This document shows positions 26,668 to 35,576 of a stretch of DNA of 64,000 bases, one piece after another. Source of the stretch: Soehngenia sp. (GTDB lineage Bacteria > Bacillota > Clostridia > Tissierellales > Tissierellaceae); contig JAGXFX010000009.1 in the NCBI GenBank assembly GCA_024637045.1, positions 62,001 to 126,000 of the forward strand. Reading direction: 5' to 3'. The notes under the pieces were generated by a model. It worked only from the letters and a program-made list of their open reading frames with translations. It had not been told where the DNA came from and did no database searches. The translations under genes were made by a program, and so were the position numbers. Within the stretch, counting starts at the first letter, position 1. Each line of letters opens with the position of its first letter.

Positions 26668-27587
26668 TGATAGATGTGGATATGGCTTTAATTATTTCCA
26701 TTTTAGCATCAACATTAAGAAGAACTGTACCTTTGCTACTTGCGGCTACGGGAGGAAGCTTCTCGATGAGAGCAGGTGTAATTGATCTGGGTCTTGAAGG
26801 GATGATGCTGGCTGGTTCATTCTTTTCAATTATGGGGACATGGTTGACGGGAAGTCTCTGGATAGGCCTTCTTTTTGGTGTAGTATCCGGTGTACTTTTT
26901 TCGATGCTTCATGCTGTAATGCATATAAATTACAAAGTTAATGGATCAATCAGTGGTATGGCAGTCAATTTACTGGCAGCGGCAATGACTCCTTTGTTGT
27001 TGACAATAGTTTATGGATTGAGTGGGAAGTCGGAAATAGTTGAAAGCTTTTCAAACTTTGATCCAGATTGGCTTATGAATATACCTTTTATAGGACCTAT
27101 ACTAGCCTCACAAAATGCAATATTTTTCATTGCAATAGCACTGGTTATAATAAGTTGGATATTTATGTTCAAGACTACATTTGGTCTTAGGATGAGAATG
27201 GTTGGAGAAAACCCTCATGCTGCCAGTGCGGTTGGATTGAATGTAAAAGGATATAAATACTTTGGAGTTGCCATGAGTGGTGCTCTTGCAGGACTTGGTG
27301 GAGCGTATCTTTCATTGGGACAGATGGGAATGTTTGTCAAGGATATGACCGCTGGACGTGGATATATTGCCGTTGTAATCAACGCATTTGGAAGATACAA
27401 TCCTTTCGGTGCATTGGCCGGAAGTGCTTTCTTTGGATTCTTTGATGCGCTTCAGACAATATTCCAAAGTGTACTTCCTTCTCAGCTGGTAATGATGACC
27501 CCCTATGTAGTAACCATACTAGTAATAGTATTTGGACTTAAAGGCGGACGTGCACCGGCCGGAACTGGAAAACACGTAGAAGACTAG
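26664..27587 (+). CDS. Nucleoside ABC importer permease 2
   Basis: 307-aa partner permease. Shows MRAGVIDLGLEGMMLAGSFFS near the N-terminus, the coupling loop MVGENPHAASAVGLNVKGYKYFG and AMSGALAGLGGAYLSLGQM. It corresponds to NupC/YufQ-type subunits and would pair with permease 1 as a heterodimer. The ATG at 26664 overlaps the preceding stop; a second ATG follows one codon later. Last gene of the importer operon, followed by a strong terminator. Confidence 0.93.
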   Translation: MMIDVDMALIISILASTLRRTVPLLLAATGGSFSMRAGVIDLGLEGMMLAGSFFSIMGTWLTGSLWIGLLFGVVSGVLFSMLHAVMHINYKVNGSISGMAVNLLAAAMTPLLLTIVYGLSGKSEIVESFSNFDPDWLMNIPFIGPILASQNAIFFIAIALVIISWIFMFKTTFGLRMRMVGENPHAASAVGLNVKGYKYFGVAMSGALAGLGGAYLSLGQMGMFVKDMTAGRGYIAVVINAFGRYNPFGALAGSAFFGFFDALQTIFQSVLPSQLVMMTPYVVTILVIVFGLKGGRAPAGTGKHVED

Positions 27588-27622
27588 GATGTTCTCCCCT
27601 TAATGTATAGATAGGATAGCAT

Positions 27623-27671
27623 AAAAAGCGTACTGAACTCGCTCAATAGGAGCGAATTCAGTACGCTTTTT
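27623..27671. terminator. Strong bidirectional terminator after the nucleoside importer
   Basis: A stem of about 22 bp with one mismatch: AAAAAGCGTACTGAA..TCGCTC pairs with GAGCGA..TTCAGTACGCTTTTT around an AATAG loop. Serves the importer operon and the converging regulator gene. Confidence 0.95.
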
Positions 27672-27685
27672 GTGTCTTGTTTTGG

Positions 27686-28561
27686 TTATTTTTCTGCTAG
27701 CATGTCTTCTTGTAGGTTTCTCTCATATGGTGAGTGAACCCATAATAGCTTAGCAGTTTTTGTACCAATATTTTTCCAACTATGTTGGGTTGAAGATTTA
27801 AAATAAATTGAGTCGCCTTCCTTTAATTTATGATTGTCTTTTTCATCCAAAGTTATCCTGATTGTACCGGACAGTACATGAATAAACTCTTCCCCATTGT
27901 GTTTATGAGTATGGCTTGATCCACAATCAGGTTCAATGTAGAACATCATTGGAAATAAAACTCTCTCCTTTTGAGCGATCAGTGATTCCATCATTACACC
28001 GGTTAAACCGGTTTGAATCTTTTCGCCTTTTCCCTTTTCAACTACTGCTTTTGCCTCTTCCTCAGGTTCGAAGAAATGCAATATACTCTTACCGTAATAA
28101 ATTGCAAGTTTTTCCAGGATTTCATAGGAAACATTTGCTTGACCATTCTCAATTTTACTTAAATAAGATACTGAAATACCAACATCGTTGGCAACCTCTT
28201 CAAGAGTTTTATTGGTTTCTACTCTGTAGTCTTTCCATTTCTTGCCAAGCAGTTTTCTGCTGGGGGCTGAGGTAGGTGCGTTATCTTCAGCATCCTGCAT
28301 GATAGGTGGTGAAGACATTCTAGGGATCATTATATCTTTTATTGCTTGTGCGTTCATCTTGTAATTCTTCGAGTAATAGTTTATTTGCTTAAGTGCCTCA
28401 ATATCTTTGAGGCTATAAATCCTATAGGAATTGCTGCTCCTTTTAGCGACAAATAATTCTTGCTTTTCCCAGTTTCTGATTGTAGCAGCTGAAACTTCCA
28501 AAACATTTGCAACTTCAGTAATGCTGAAGTATATGTCGTTGTTATCTTCTATTTGAGTCAT
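27686..28561 (-). CDS. MerR-XRE-cupin fusion regulator
   Basis: 291 aa with three parts. Residues about 10-75 are a MerR-type winged helix (FSITEVANVLEVSAATIRNWEKQEL, then YRIYSLKDIEAL). Residues about 110-165 are an XRE/HTH_3 domain (WKDYRVETNKTLEEVANDVGISVSYLSKIENGQ). Residues about 195-285 form a cupin (MMFYIEPDCGSSHTHKHNGEEFIHVLSG..KEGDSIYF..QHSWKN) with metal-type His residues. XRE-cupin regulators are common; a MerR domain in front of one is not. It diverges from the amino-acid cluster that follows and is its likely regulator. Confidence 0.85.
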   Translation of the reverse strand: MTQIEDNNDIYFSITEVANVLEVSAATIRNWEKQELFVAKRSSNSYRIYSLKDIEALKQINYYSKNYKMNAQAIKDIMIPRMSSPPIMQDAEDNAPTSAPSRKLLGKKWKDYRVETNKTLEEVANDVGISVSYLSKIENGQANVSYEILEKLAIYYGKSILHFFEPEEEAKAVVEKGKGEKIQTGLTGVMMESLIAQKERVLFPMMFYIEPDCGSSHTHKHNGEEFIHVLSGTIRITLDEKDNHKLKEGDSIYFKSSTQHSWKNIGTKTAKLLWVHSPYERNLQEDMLAEK

Positions 28562-28681
28562 AGTGTTCCTCCGATACTTATTATTATTATTACATTTTTA
28601 CCATTTTAACATACAATCAATCTCTATAACAAATAAAAAGTTTGAATTCTAAAAAATAATTATACTAACACTAAAAAACCG

Positions 28682-28711
28682 TTGACAAGGTTAGTAAAAC
28701 AATGATAATCT
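28682..28711 (+). promoter_or_regulatory. Promoter of the synthase/aminotransferase cluster
   Basis: TTGACA (28682-28687), 18-base spacer, TAATCT (28706-28711). Similar segments TTAGTAAAACAATG (28691) and TTAGTAACATTG (28716) overlap the promoter and could be regulator sites. Confidence 0.6.
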
Positions 28712-28766
28712 TATTTTAGTAACATTGTAAAGCGTGTTACCAAGATAAGAAAAAAGGAGGACGAAA

Positions 28767-29975
28767 ATGGGTTATAGAGAAGAAGGAAAATGGTGGGTAA
28801 GTCAAGCTAACTATGCTGATGAAGTAATGAAGAAGTTTGAATTTCCAAAGAACATCGAAATCCTGGACACTACCCTAAGGGATGGTGAACAACAACCGGG
28901 AATCATACTAACAAGGAAAGAAAAAGTAGAGATAGCAAAGAAATTGGCTTATGCAGGAGTACATAGAATCGAAGCGGGAACTCCAGCTGCTTCACAAGAG
29001 GATGCAGATGCAATAAAAGAAATCGTAGAACTGAATCTTGGACCTAAGATATTTGCTTTTGTTAGAAATACGCCAGATGATATGAAGCTGGCTAAAGAGT
29101 GTGGCGTTAATCATGTTCTTGCAGAAATTCCAGGCAGTGAGCATTTACTTAAATTTGGCAAGAAATGGAGCCCTGAAAGAGCTATAAAAGCTGCTATTGA
29201 AGCGACACAAGCAGCCAAGGAATTGGGACTTTATGTGACTTTCTTTCCTGCAGACTCATCAAGAGCAAGTCTTGATTTTCTTATTGATGCCGTTCATCAA
29301 ATTTCAGAAGGCGGGCACATGGATTCACTGGCTTTGGTAGATACTTTTGGATGTTATTCACCAGAAGGTGCTGCTTATACTGTCAGAAAGCTTAAGAATG
29401 AATTTAGTGTACCAATAGAAGTTCATTTTCATAATGACTTTGGAATGGGAACAGCATCTACAATAGCAGGACTGGCAGCAGGTGCTGAAGTAGCTCATGT
29501 TACCGTTAATGGAATTGGTGAGAGAACAGGTAGTGTATCACTTGAGCAGGTGGCTTTGGCTTTAAGAGTTCTATATGATTATGATACTGGAATCAAATTG
29601 GATTCCTTGAAGGAATTGTCAAATTTTGTTGCTGAGAAAACAGGATATGGCATCTATCCAACGCAACCAGTTGTGGGAGACAGAATATTCGGTTGGGAAA
29701 CAGGAATGCCATCAAGTCTTTGGGCAAATTGCAAGGATGAAGAACCATTGGCAATGCTTCCATACCTATGGACACTAACTGGTCAAACAGAACCTAAATT
29801 GTACTTGGGAAAAAAGAGTGGTAAAGATAATATCAAGTCATGGATAGCAGAAAACAATTTAACATTATCCGAAGAACAAGAAAAGATTCTTCTAGCCAAG
29901 GTAAAAGATCTTTCATTAAAGCTTAAGAGAGATTTGAACAATGAGGAGTTTATTCAATTAACCAAAGAGGTTTAA
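28767..29975 (+). CDS. DRE-TIM metallolyase (isopropylmalate/homocitrate synthase-like), function unknown
   Basis: 402 aa. The HMGL-like TIM barrel is clear: LDTTLRDGEQQPG (residues about 33-45), RIEAGTPAAS, GVNHVLAEIPGS, TFFPADSSR and metal ligands in VEVHFHNDFGMGTAS-type IEVHFHND, then VNGIGERTGSVSLEQV. Relatives condense acetyl-CoA with a 2-oxo acid or run the reverse cleavage. It lacks the LeuA C-terminal regulatory domain and has a 30-residue extra N-terminus with WWVSQANYADEVMKKF. AAGGAGGACGAAA precedes the ATG. The neighbours (aminotransferase, Na+ amino-acid symporter, acyl-CoA synthetase) suggest amino-acid breakdown rather than leucine synthesis. Confidence 0.8.
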   Translation: MGYREEGKWWVSQANYADEVMKKFEFPKNIEILDTTLRDGEQQPGIILTRKEKVEIAKKLAYAGVHRIEAGTPAASQEDADAIKEIVELNLGPKIFAFVRNTPDDMKLAKECGVNHVLAEIPGSEHLLKFGKKWSPERAIKAAIEATQAAKELGLYVTFFPADSSRASLDFLIDAVHQISEGGHMDSLALVDTFGCYSPEGAAYTVRKLKNEFSVPIEVHFHNDFGMGTASTIAGLAAGAEVAHVTVNGIGERTGSVSLEQVALALRVLYDYDTGIKLDSLKELSNFVAEKTGYGIYPTQPVVGDRIFGWETGMPSSLWANCKDEEPLAMLPYLWTLTGQTEPKLYLGKKSGKDNIKSWIAENNLTLSEEQEKILLAKVKDLSLKLKRDLNNEEFIQLTKEV

Positions 29976-29987
29976 GGAGGCATTAAC

Positions 29988-31142
29988 ATGGCAAACATAC
30001 AGGTTTCAAATTTATTCAAGGAGGTAAAACCTTCACCGATGCTTCAGATGTTTGAAGCAGCTTCAAAATACACCGATCTTATCAGTCTAGGCATTGGAGA
30101 GCCCGATGCAAATACACATGAATCGATAATAAAGGCAGCAGCAGATGCGGGTAAGAATGGTTTCACTCATTATCCTCCTGTCAATGGATTTTTGGACTTA
30201 AGGCAAGCGGTTTCCCAGTATTGGGAAGAGAAGTACGGATTGGAGTCAACTCCTGATAATGTTATTATCAGTGCTGGAGCAACTCAAGCAATTTACCTGG
30301 TGCTACAAGCTCTAATAAACCCAGGAGATGAAGTAATTGTTCCAGATCCATGTTTTACACCTTATATGCAGGCAATTGAGTATGTATATGGTGTACCGGT
30401 TCCAGTATCACTAAAAGAAGAAGAAGGCTTCAATATGACAGCTGAAGCTCTCGAAGCCAAGATAACTCCCAAGACAAAAATTGTTATGCTTAATTCACCT
30501 GGCAATCCAACAGGTGCAGTTATTTCAAAGGAAGAAGCTTTGAAAGTGGCAGATGTTATCAAGAAGCATGATCTTGTTCTTATGTCAGATGAAATTTACG
30601 AGGCATTTATTTTCGATGGAGAGCATGTTTGCTTTGCAACCCTCCCAGATATGAAGGAAAGAACTTTTACTATTGCAGGTTTCTCAAAGACCTACGCAAT
30701 GTGTGGTTGGAGAGTAGGATATGCGATTGGTCCAAAAAACATAATCAACATAATGAAAATAATAAACATAGGAACAACAATGAGCATGAATTCAATATCT
30801 CAAAAAGCAGCACTTTATGCTATTCAAAATTGCGAATCTGAAGTTAATGAAATGGTAGAAGATTATTCCAAGAGAGTTGAGTATGCGTATGAAAGAATCA
30901 ATAAGATCAAGGGATTATCTTGTATAAAGCCAAAAGGAGCCTTTTATATATTCGTAAATATAAAAGAAACAGGAATGAAGTCCATGGAGTTTGGAATGAA
31001 GATGCTGGAAGAGGCAAGAGTAATTACTATCCCTGGTATCTCATTTGGTCCAAATAGTGATGACTATATCAGAGTTTCATGTACCATTCCAATAGAACAA
31101 ATGGAAGAAGCCTTCAATAGGATTGAAAAAGCACTATCTTAA
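29988..31142 (+). CDS. PLP-dependent aminotransferase (class I/II fold type I)
   Basis: Moves an amino group from an amino acid to a 2-oxo acid. 384 aa, complete. LISLGIGEPD near residue 31, HYPPVNGFLDLRQAV, NSPGNPTGAV, MSDEIYEAF, and the PLP lysine in GFSKTYAMCGWRVGY, then the Arg in DYIRVSC. Aspartate-aminotransferase superfamily; the amino-acid partner is not readable. It starts 12 bases after the DRE-TIM gene with AAGGAGG, so it is in the same operon and would make the oxo acid used by that enzyme. Confidence 0.9.
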   Translation: MANIQVSNLFKEVKPSPMLQMFEAASKYTDLISLGIGEPDANTHESIIKAAADAGKNGFTHYPPVNGFLDLRQAVSQYWEEKYGLESTPDNVIISAGATQAIYLVLQALINPGDEVIVPDPCFTPYMQAIEYVYGVPVPVSLKEEEGFNMTAEALEAKITPKTKIVMLNSPGNPTGAVISKEEALKVADVIKKHDLVLMSDEIYEAFIFDGEHVCFATLPDMKERTFTIAGFSKTYAMCGWRVGYAIGPKNIINIMKIINIGTTMSMNSISQKAALYAIQNCESEVNEMVEDYSKRVEYAYERINKIKGLSCIKPKGAFYIFVNIKETGMKSMEFGMKMLEEARVITIPGISFGPNSDDYIRVSCTIPIEQMEEAFNRIEKALS

Positions 31143-31158
31143 TTAAGGAGGGGAAACT

Positions 31159-32532
31159 ATGTCAAGAAACAAAAACGAAGTAGGAACCGAAAATACTGGT
31201 ATAGTTAGAGACAAGTTTGCATCAAGGCTGGGCTTTATATTCGCTGCTGCCGGATCTGCCATCGGTCTTGGAAATATATGGAGATTTCCATATATGACAG
31301 GAACAAACGGAGGAGGCGCTTTTGTATTCGTCTACATTGTTTGTATGATATTGGTAGGAATCAGTTTGTTGTTGGTAGAGTTTACAATAGGTAGACATGG
31401 TCAGGCTAATGCAATTGACAGTTATGCAAAAATAAGAAAAGGTGCAAAATGGATTGGTTTCCTAGGCTTCTTTTCAGCGTTTATCTTCTTGTCATACTAT
31501 TCAGTAGTAAGTGGATGGACATTATTCTATGCAATTCAATCATTCTTTGGTTTGGCGAATACTGCACCAGATCAGATGGGTGCATTCTTTGGAGCTTTTA
31601 TAGGGGATCCAGTGCAACCATTGATATACCATGCAATCTTTATGGGTCTTACGGTTTTCATAATTGCTAGAGGAGTTGCTCAAGGTATAGAAAAAGCCTC
31701 CAAGATTATGCTTCCGATGCTGTTTGTTCTGTTGATTATTCTTGTTGCGAGATCATTGACTTTACCTGGAGCAATGGAAGGCGTTAAATGGTATCTAACA
31801 CCTGATTTCTCTGTAATAACTGCAGGAGTTTGGATAGCAGCTTTGGGTCAGGTATTCTTTAGTCTAAGTGTTGGAATGTCTGGTATGGTTACATACGGAA
31901 GTTACCTTGATAAGGGAGAAAATCTTCCTAAATCATCTGGCATGATAGCAGTTATGGACCTATCAGTTGCCATTTTGGCAGGCTTGGTTATCTTCCCAGC
32001 TGTATTCTCATTTGGAATGGAACCTGGCAGTGGAGTTGGATTGGTATTTATGACTATACCTGCAGTTTTTAGTCAAATGCCATTTGGAGCATTATTTAGC
32101 TTCCTTTTCTTCTTCCTGCTCGCAATAGCAAACTTGACATCTGCCATATCAATTCTTGAAATGCCAGTTGCGTATCTTCTGGAAAAGAAAAACATGTCAA
32201 GAAAAGGCGCAGCATTATTAGTTGGAGCGATTGCTTATGTTATGGGAATAGCAGTATCCTTCAGTTTTGGTATCTGGGGAGACTTTACAATCCTTGGGAA
32301 AGGTATATTCGACTTGTTTGACTACTTCGGATCAAACATATCTCTACCACTAGGTGGGCTAGCGGCATCAATACTTGTAGGATGGTTCTGGGGAGAGAAA
32401 GCGGCGATTGGAGAAGTCAGCAATCAGGGCGAACTCAAGGGCTCAGTACTAAAAGGCTGGTTCTACATGGTTAAGTTTGTAGTTCCGGTAGTAATTATTG
32501 TAGTATTCCTCTCAAACTTAGGACTAGTATAG
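31159..32532 (+). CDS. Sodium-dependent amino-acid symporter (NSS/SNF family)
   Basis: 457-aa LeuT-fold carrier with about 12 helices. The family opening RDKFASRLGFIFAAAGSAIGLGNIWRFPY (written here in shortened form as SAIGLGNIWRFPYMTG) contains Na+ and substrate backbone contacts, followed by NGGGAFVFVY, and FFSLSVGMSGMVTYGSY in TM6-TM7. It would import a hydrophobic or aromatic amino acid with Na+. GGAGGGG precedes the ATG; the gap to the aminotransferase is 16 bases. Substrate unknown; most likely it supplies the amino acid for this operon. Confidence 0.92.
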   Translation: MSRNKNEVGTENTGIVRDKFASRLGFIFAAAGSAIGLGNIWRFPYMTGTNGGGAFVFVYIVCMILVGISLLLVEFTIGRHGQANAIDSYAKIRKGAKWIGFLGFFSAFIFLSYYSVVSGWTLFYAIQSFFGLANTAPDQMGAFFGAFIGDPVQPLIYHAIFMGLTVFIIARGVAQGIEKASKIMLPMLFVLLIILVARSLTLPGAMEGVKWYLTPDFSVITAGVWIAALGQVFFSLSVGMSGMVTYGSYLDKGENLPKSSGMIAVMDLSVAILAGLVIFPAVFSFGMEPGSGVGLVFMTIPAVFSQMPFGALFSFLFFFLLAIANLTSAISILEMPVAYLLEKKNMSRKGAALLVGAIAYVMGIAVSFSFGIWGDFTILGKGIFDLFDYFGSNISLPLGGLAASILVGWFWGEKAAIGEVSNQGELKGSVLKGWFYMVKFVVPVVIIVVFLSNLGLV

Positions 32533-32547
32533 AAGAAAGATTAGTTG

Positions 32548-32580
32548 CCAAGCTGGTGAATCCTTATTTCATCAGCTTGG
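32548..32580 (+). terminator. Hairpin between the NSS symporter and the acyl-CoA synthetase fusion
   Basis: CCAAGCTGGTGA (32548-32559) pairs with TCATCAGCTTGG (32569-32580) with one G-U pair, followed by ATTTATCTTA. The weak U-run suggests partial termination. Confidence 0.55.
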
Positions 32581-32648
32581 ATTTATCTTAGAGGAGTAAT
32601 ATATGAGCATTATAGTTTGAGACAGAAATCAGAAAACGGAGGTAAGGC

Positions 32649-35492
32649 ATGAATTCTAAATTAGTACATGACCCTGTAAATGGTCGGTTGAGAGTAATTG
32701 GATTTGTTTCTGGAAGTGGGAATACTCTTTGGAAAGCCTTGGAACTGGAGAGAGAAATCACCGCAAACGGAGAAGAAAGTCCATTTGAAATAGTAGGAGT
32801 GTTTTCCAGCAGACCTGATGCTAAAGCTCGGAATACAGCTGAAGCTGAAGGAATACCATACGCATCTTTGGACATCAAGGAATTTCATAAGAAACATGAT
32901 GCACCAATAAGCGATATAGATGTAAGAGCACTATTTGACACAGAGGTCGCAAAGCTGATTGAGCCATTTGGAGCAGATATAATACTTTTGGCTGGCTATG
33001 TGTGGGCTACGACAGATGTAATTCTTAGTAAATACAAGGCTGTAAACGTACATCCAGCAGACTTGTCAGTAATGGAAGGGAATGAGAGGATATTTGCAGG
33101 TGCAAATGGAGTTGGCGATACTATTTCACATAAGTATACAGATATTTGTTCAAGTTCACACATTGCAACTAATGAAGTTGATGGGGGACCATTGCTTATG
33201 TTGTCTCCATCATTTGAAATTGATTATGAAATTGAAGAGGAAGATACCCTTAAAAGGACTGTACTAAAGGAAGTCAATAATCAATCAAGACATCTAGGTG
33301 CCAGAACAATATATGAGATTGCCATGGGTAATTTTAGTCTGGATGAGCAAGGGAAAGTCTATTACAAGAATAATCCTGTGCCCAGGGGAGTTAAAATAAA
33401 TTCCTGGGAAGAAAATAAACCTGTACAGTTAAGAACCTTGGGTGGCTTTCTGAAACCAAAAAGTGTGGTTGTAATAGGTGCTTCTGCAAAAGGCGGAATA
33501 GGGAATGCATTAATTAAAAACATCAATAGATTCGGGTTTAAAGGGAATGTATATGTAATCAATAGAAGTGGAGATTCAGTGGATGGAGTACCGGCGTATA
33601 CATCAGTCGAAGACCTGGAAGAGACTCCAGATTTGGCAATAATAACAACACCTTCTTCTGGAGTTGAAAGTGCAGTGGAAGAATGTGGTATGAAAGGTAC
33701 AAAGTCCATTGTCTGCATAAGTGCAGGATTTAAGGAAACAGGAGAAGAAGGAGAAAAGGCGGAACTCAGAGTAAAGGAAATCGTAGACAAGTACAATATG
33801 AGGTTATTGGGGCCAAATGGAATGGGAATTCTAAATACTGACCCAGATGTAAACTTAAATGCAACTATGTTATATCACTTGCCAAGAAAAGGAAACATTG
33901 CCCTGGTTACTCAAAGTGGAGCGATTGGAGCAGCATTACTGGATTATGCAGATGAATTCAATCTCGGATTTTCAAAAATTGCTTCCCTTGGAAATCTGAT
34001 GGACATCGATGCGTCAGATCTAATGGAAGAATTGAAAGATGATCCTCAGACAAGTGTTATCATGCTATATCTTGAAACCATACCCAATGGACGAAGATTT
34101 TTAAAAGTTCTTAAGGAAACCTGCAAGAGCAAATCAGTTGTAGTACTTAAATCAGGCATAAGTGAAGCAGGTGCATTAGCTGCAACTTCACATACAGGTA
34201 GTATAGCTGGTAGTGACAGCGCAGTTGAGGCATTGATAGAAAAGGCGGGAGCGATTAGAGTTGATTCACTTGAAATGCTCTATATGACAGCCATGGCACT
34301 TAGCAAACTAAAGAGGTTCAAAGGGAAGAGGATTGGTGTAGTTACAAATGCCGGTGGTCCCGGGATACTTATCACGGATAGACTGGCGAAAAATGGATTT
34401 GAACTGCCGGTTATGTCTGATGAGACAAGATCATTACTGGCAGAAAAGCTTTATCCCGAAGCAGCCACTGGCAATCCGATTGATGTAATAGCTGCTGGTC
34501 CACCTGAGCATTATGCATTATCATTGGACATAATGGGCAAAAGTGGACTATACGACGCACTTGCGCTGGTTTGTGTACCACCAGCAACTATTGACACCGG
34601 AGAAGTAGCAGAAGCTTGTGTACCTGTTATATCAAACCTTGAGATACCTGTGTTAAGCTGCTTTATTGGACCTAGCTTAGGAAAGCCTGCCAGAAACGTG
34701 CTAAACAAACATGATCTTCCTGTTGTAGAATATCCAGAAATGGCAGCAGATATTTTGAAGCTAGTCAATGATAAAAGGGAACAATCGTCGATGGACTTAA
34801 ATAAAAAAATTGACTACACAAGAAAATCCAAAGCAAATTTATTGTTAAATGAGAAGTATTCATCAGGATATCTAAAGACTGAAAAAGCAATGGAATTACT
34901 CGAACTCTACGAAATACCTGTTGCTAAATGGACATTTGTAAGATATGAAGAAGAGGTTGAAAATATTCAGTTGAAATTTCCAATAGTAGCAAAAGTTGAG
35001 CATGAAAAAGTTATCCATAAATCTGATGAAGGTGGTGTAATCCTCAACATCAGGGATAAGGAAGATCTAAAAAATGCCGTTAAGAGCCTTTCTGAAAAAT
35101 TTGCTGGACTAGAGGGCATTTTCCTACAGGAACAGGCAAATATCGGCATGGAAATGATTGTAGGAGCAAAGTTTGAACCTACTGTTGGTCACATATGCTT
35201 ATTGGGTGCAGGTGGAGTGGCAGTTGAATTGTATAAGGATGTATCAATGAAAATTCCACCATTGGAAGATGTGGAAGTTAAAGAAATGCTTCAAAATCTT
35301 AAGAGCTATAAATTATTCAAAGGATTTAGGGGAAGCGAAAGTTTACCAGAAGATAAATTTATTGATCTTGTAGTATGTTTCAGTGATTTAATTATGGAGA
35401 ATCCCCAAATTACAGAGATGGATATAAACCCGGTTGCATGGGATAGTAGCAAAAAGCAATTTGTAGCATTGGATTGTAGAATAAAAGCGTAA
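32649..35492 (+). CDS. Fusion of a PurN-like formyltransferase domain with an ADP-forming acyl-CoA synthetase
   Basis: 947 aa. Residues about 15-250 follow phosphoribosylglycinamide formyltransferase: VIGFVSGSGNTL, VVGVFSS-type FEIVGVFSSRPDA, DIILLAGYVWATTDVIL, NVHPADL and HIATNEVDGGPLL. The triad Asn133, His135 and Asp178 is present. Residues about 263-740 form the CoA-binding and ligase domains (SVVVIGASAKGGIGN, LVTQSGAIGAALLDYA, and ATSHTGS with the phospho-His candidate His515). Residues about 740-947 form an ATP-grasp part (VIHKSDEGGV). The enzyme half makes ATP from acyl-CoA; the formyl half is unexplained. GGAGG before the ATG. Confidence 0.85.
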   Translation: MNSKLVHDPVNGRLRVIGFVSGSGNTLWKALELEREITANGEESPFEIVGVFSSRPDAKARNTAEAEGIPYASLDIKEFHKKHDAPISDIDVRALFDTEVAKLIEPFGADIILLAGYVWATTDVILSKYKAVNVHPADLSVMEGNERIFAGANGVGDTISHKYTDICSSSHIATNEVDGGPLLMLSPSFEIDYEIEEEDTLKRTVLKEVNNQSRHLGARTIYEIAMGNFSLDEQGKVYYKNNPVPRGVKINSWEENKPVQLRTLGGFLKPKSVVVIGASAKGGIGNALIKNINRFGFKGNVYVINRSGDSVDGVPAYTSVEDLEETPDLAIITTPSSGVESAVEECGMKGTKSIVCISAGFKETGEEGEKAELRVKEIVDKYNMRLLGPNGMGILNTDPDVNLNATMLYHLPRKGNIALVTQSGAIGAALLDYADEFNLGFSKIASLGNLMDIDASDLMEELKDDPQTSVIMLYLETIPNGRRFLKVLKETCKSKSVVVLKSGISEAGALAATSHTGSIAGSDSAVEALIEKAGAIRVDSLEMLYMTAMALSKLKRFKGKRIGVVTNAGGPGILITDRLAKNGFELPVMSDETRSLLAEKLYPEAATGNPIDVIAAGPPEHYALSLDIMGKSGLYDALALVCVPPATIDTGEVAEACVPVISNLEIPVLSCFIGPSLGKPARNVLNKHDLPVVEYPEMAADILKLVNDKREQSSMDLNKKIDYTRKSKANLLLNEKYSSGYLKTEKAMELLELYEIPVAKWTFVRYEEEVENIQLKFPIVAKVEHEKVIHKSDEGGVILNIRDKEDLKNAVKSLSEKFAGLEGIFLQEQANIGMEMIVGAKFEPTVGHICLLGAGGVAVELYKDVSMKIPPLEDVEVKEMLQNLKSYKLFKGFRGSESLPEDKFIDLVVCFSDLIMENPQITEMDINPVAWDSSKKQFVALDCRIKA

Positions 35493-35539
35493 AAAAGACT
35501 CCCTCATCGGAGGCCACTGAAAAAGTAAAAAAATATCTA

Positions 35540-35576
35540 AGAAAGTCCTGAAAGCAAAAAGGACTTTCTTTATTTA
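35540..35576 (+). terminator. Terminator after the acyl-CoA synthetase fusion
   Basis: AGAAAGTCCT (35540-35549) pairs with AGGACTTTCT (35560-35569), then TTATTTATG. Confidence 0.8.
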
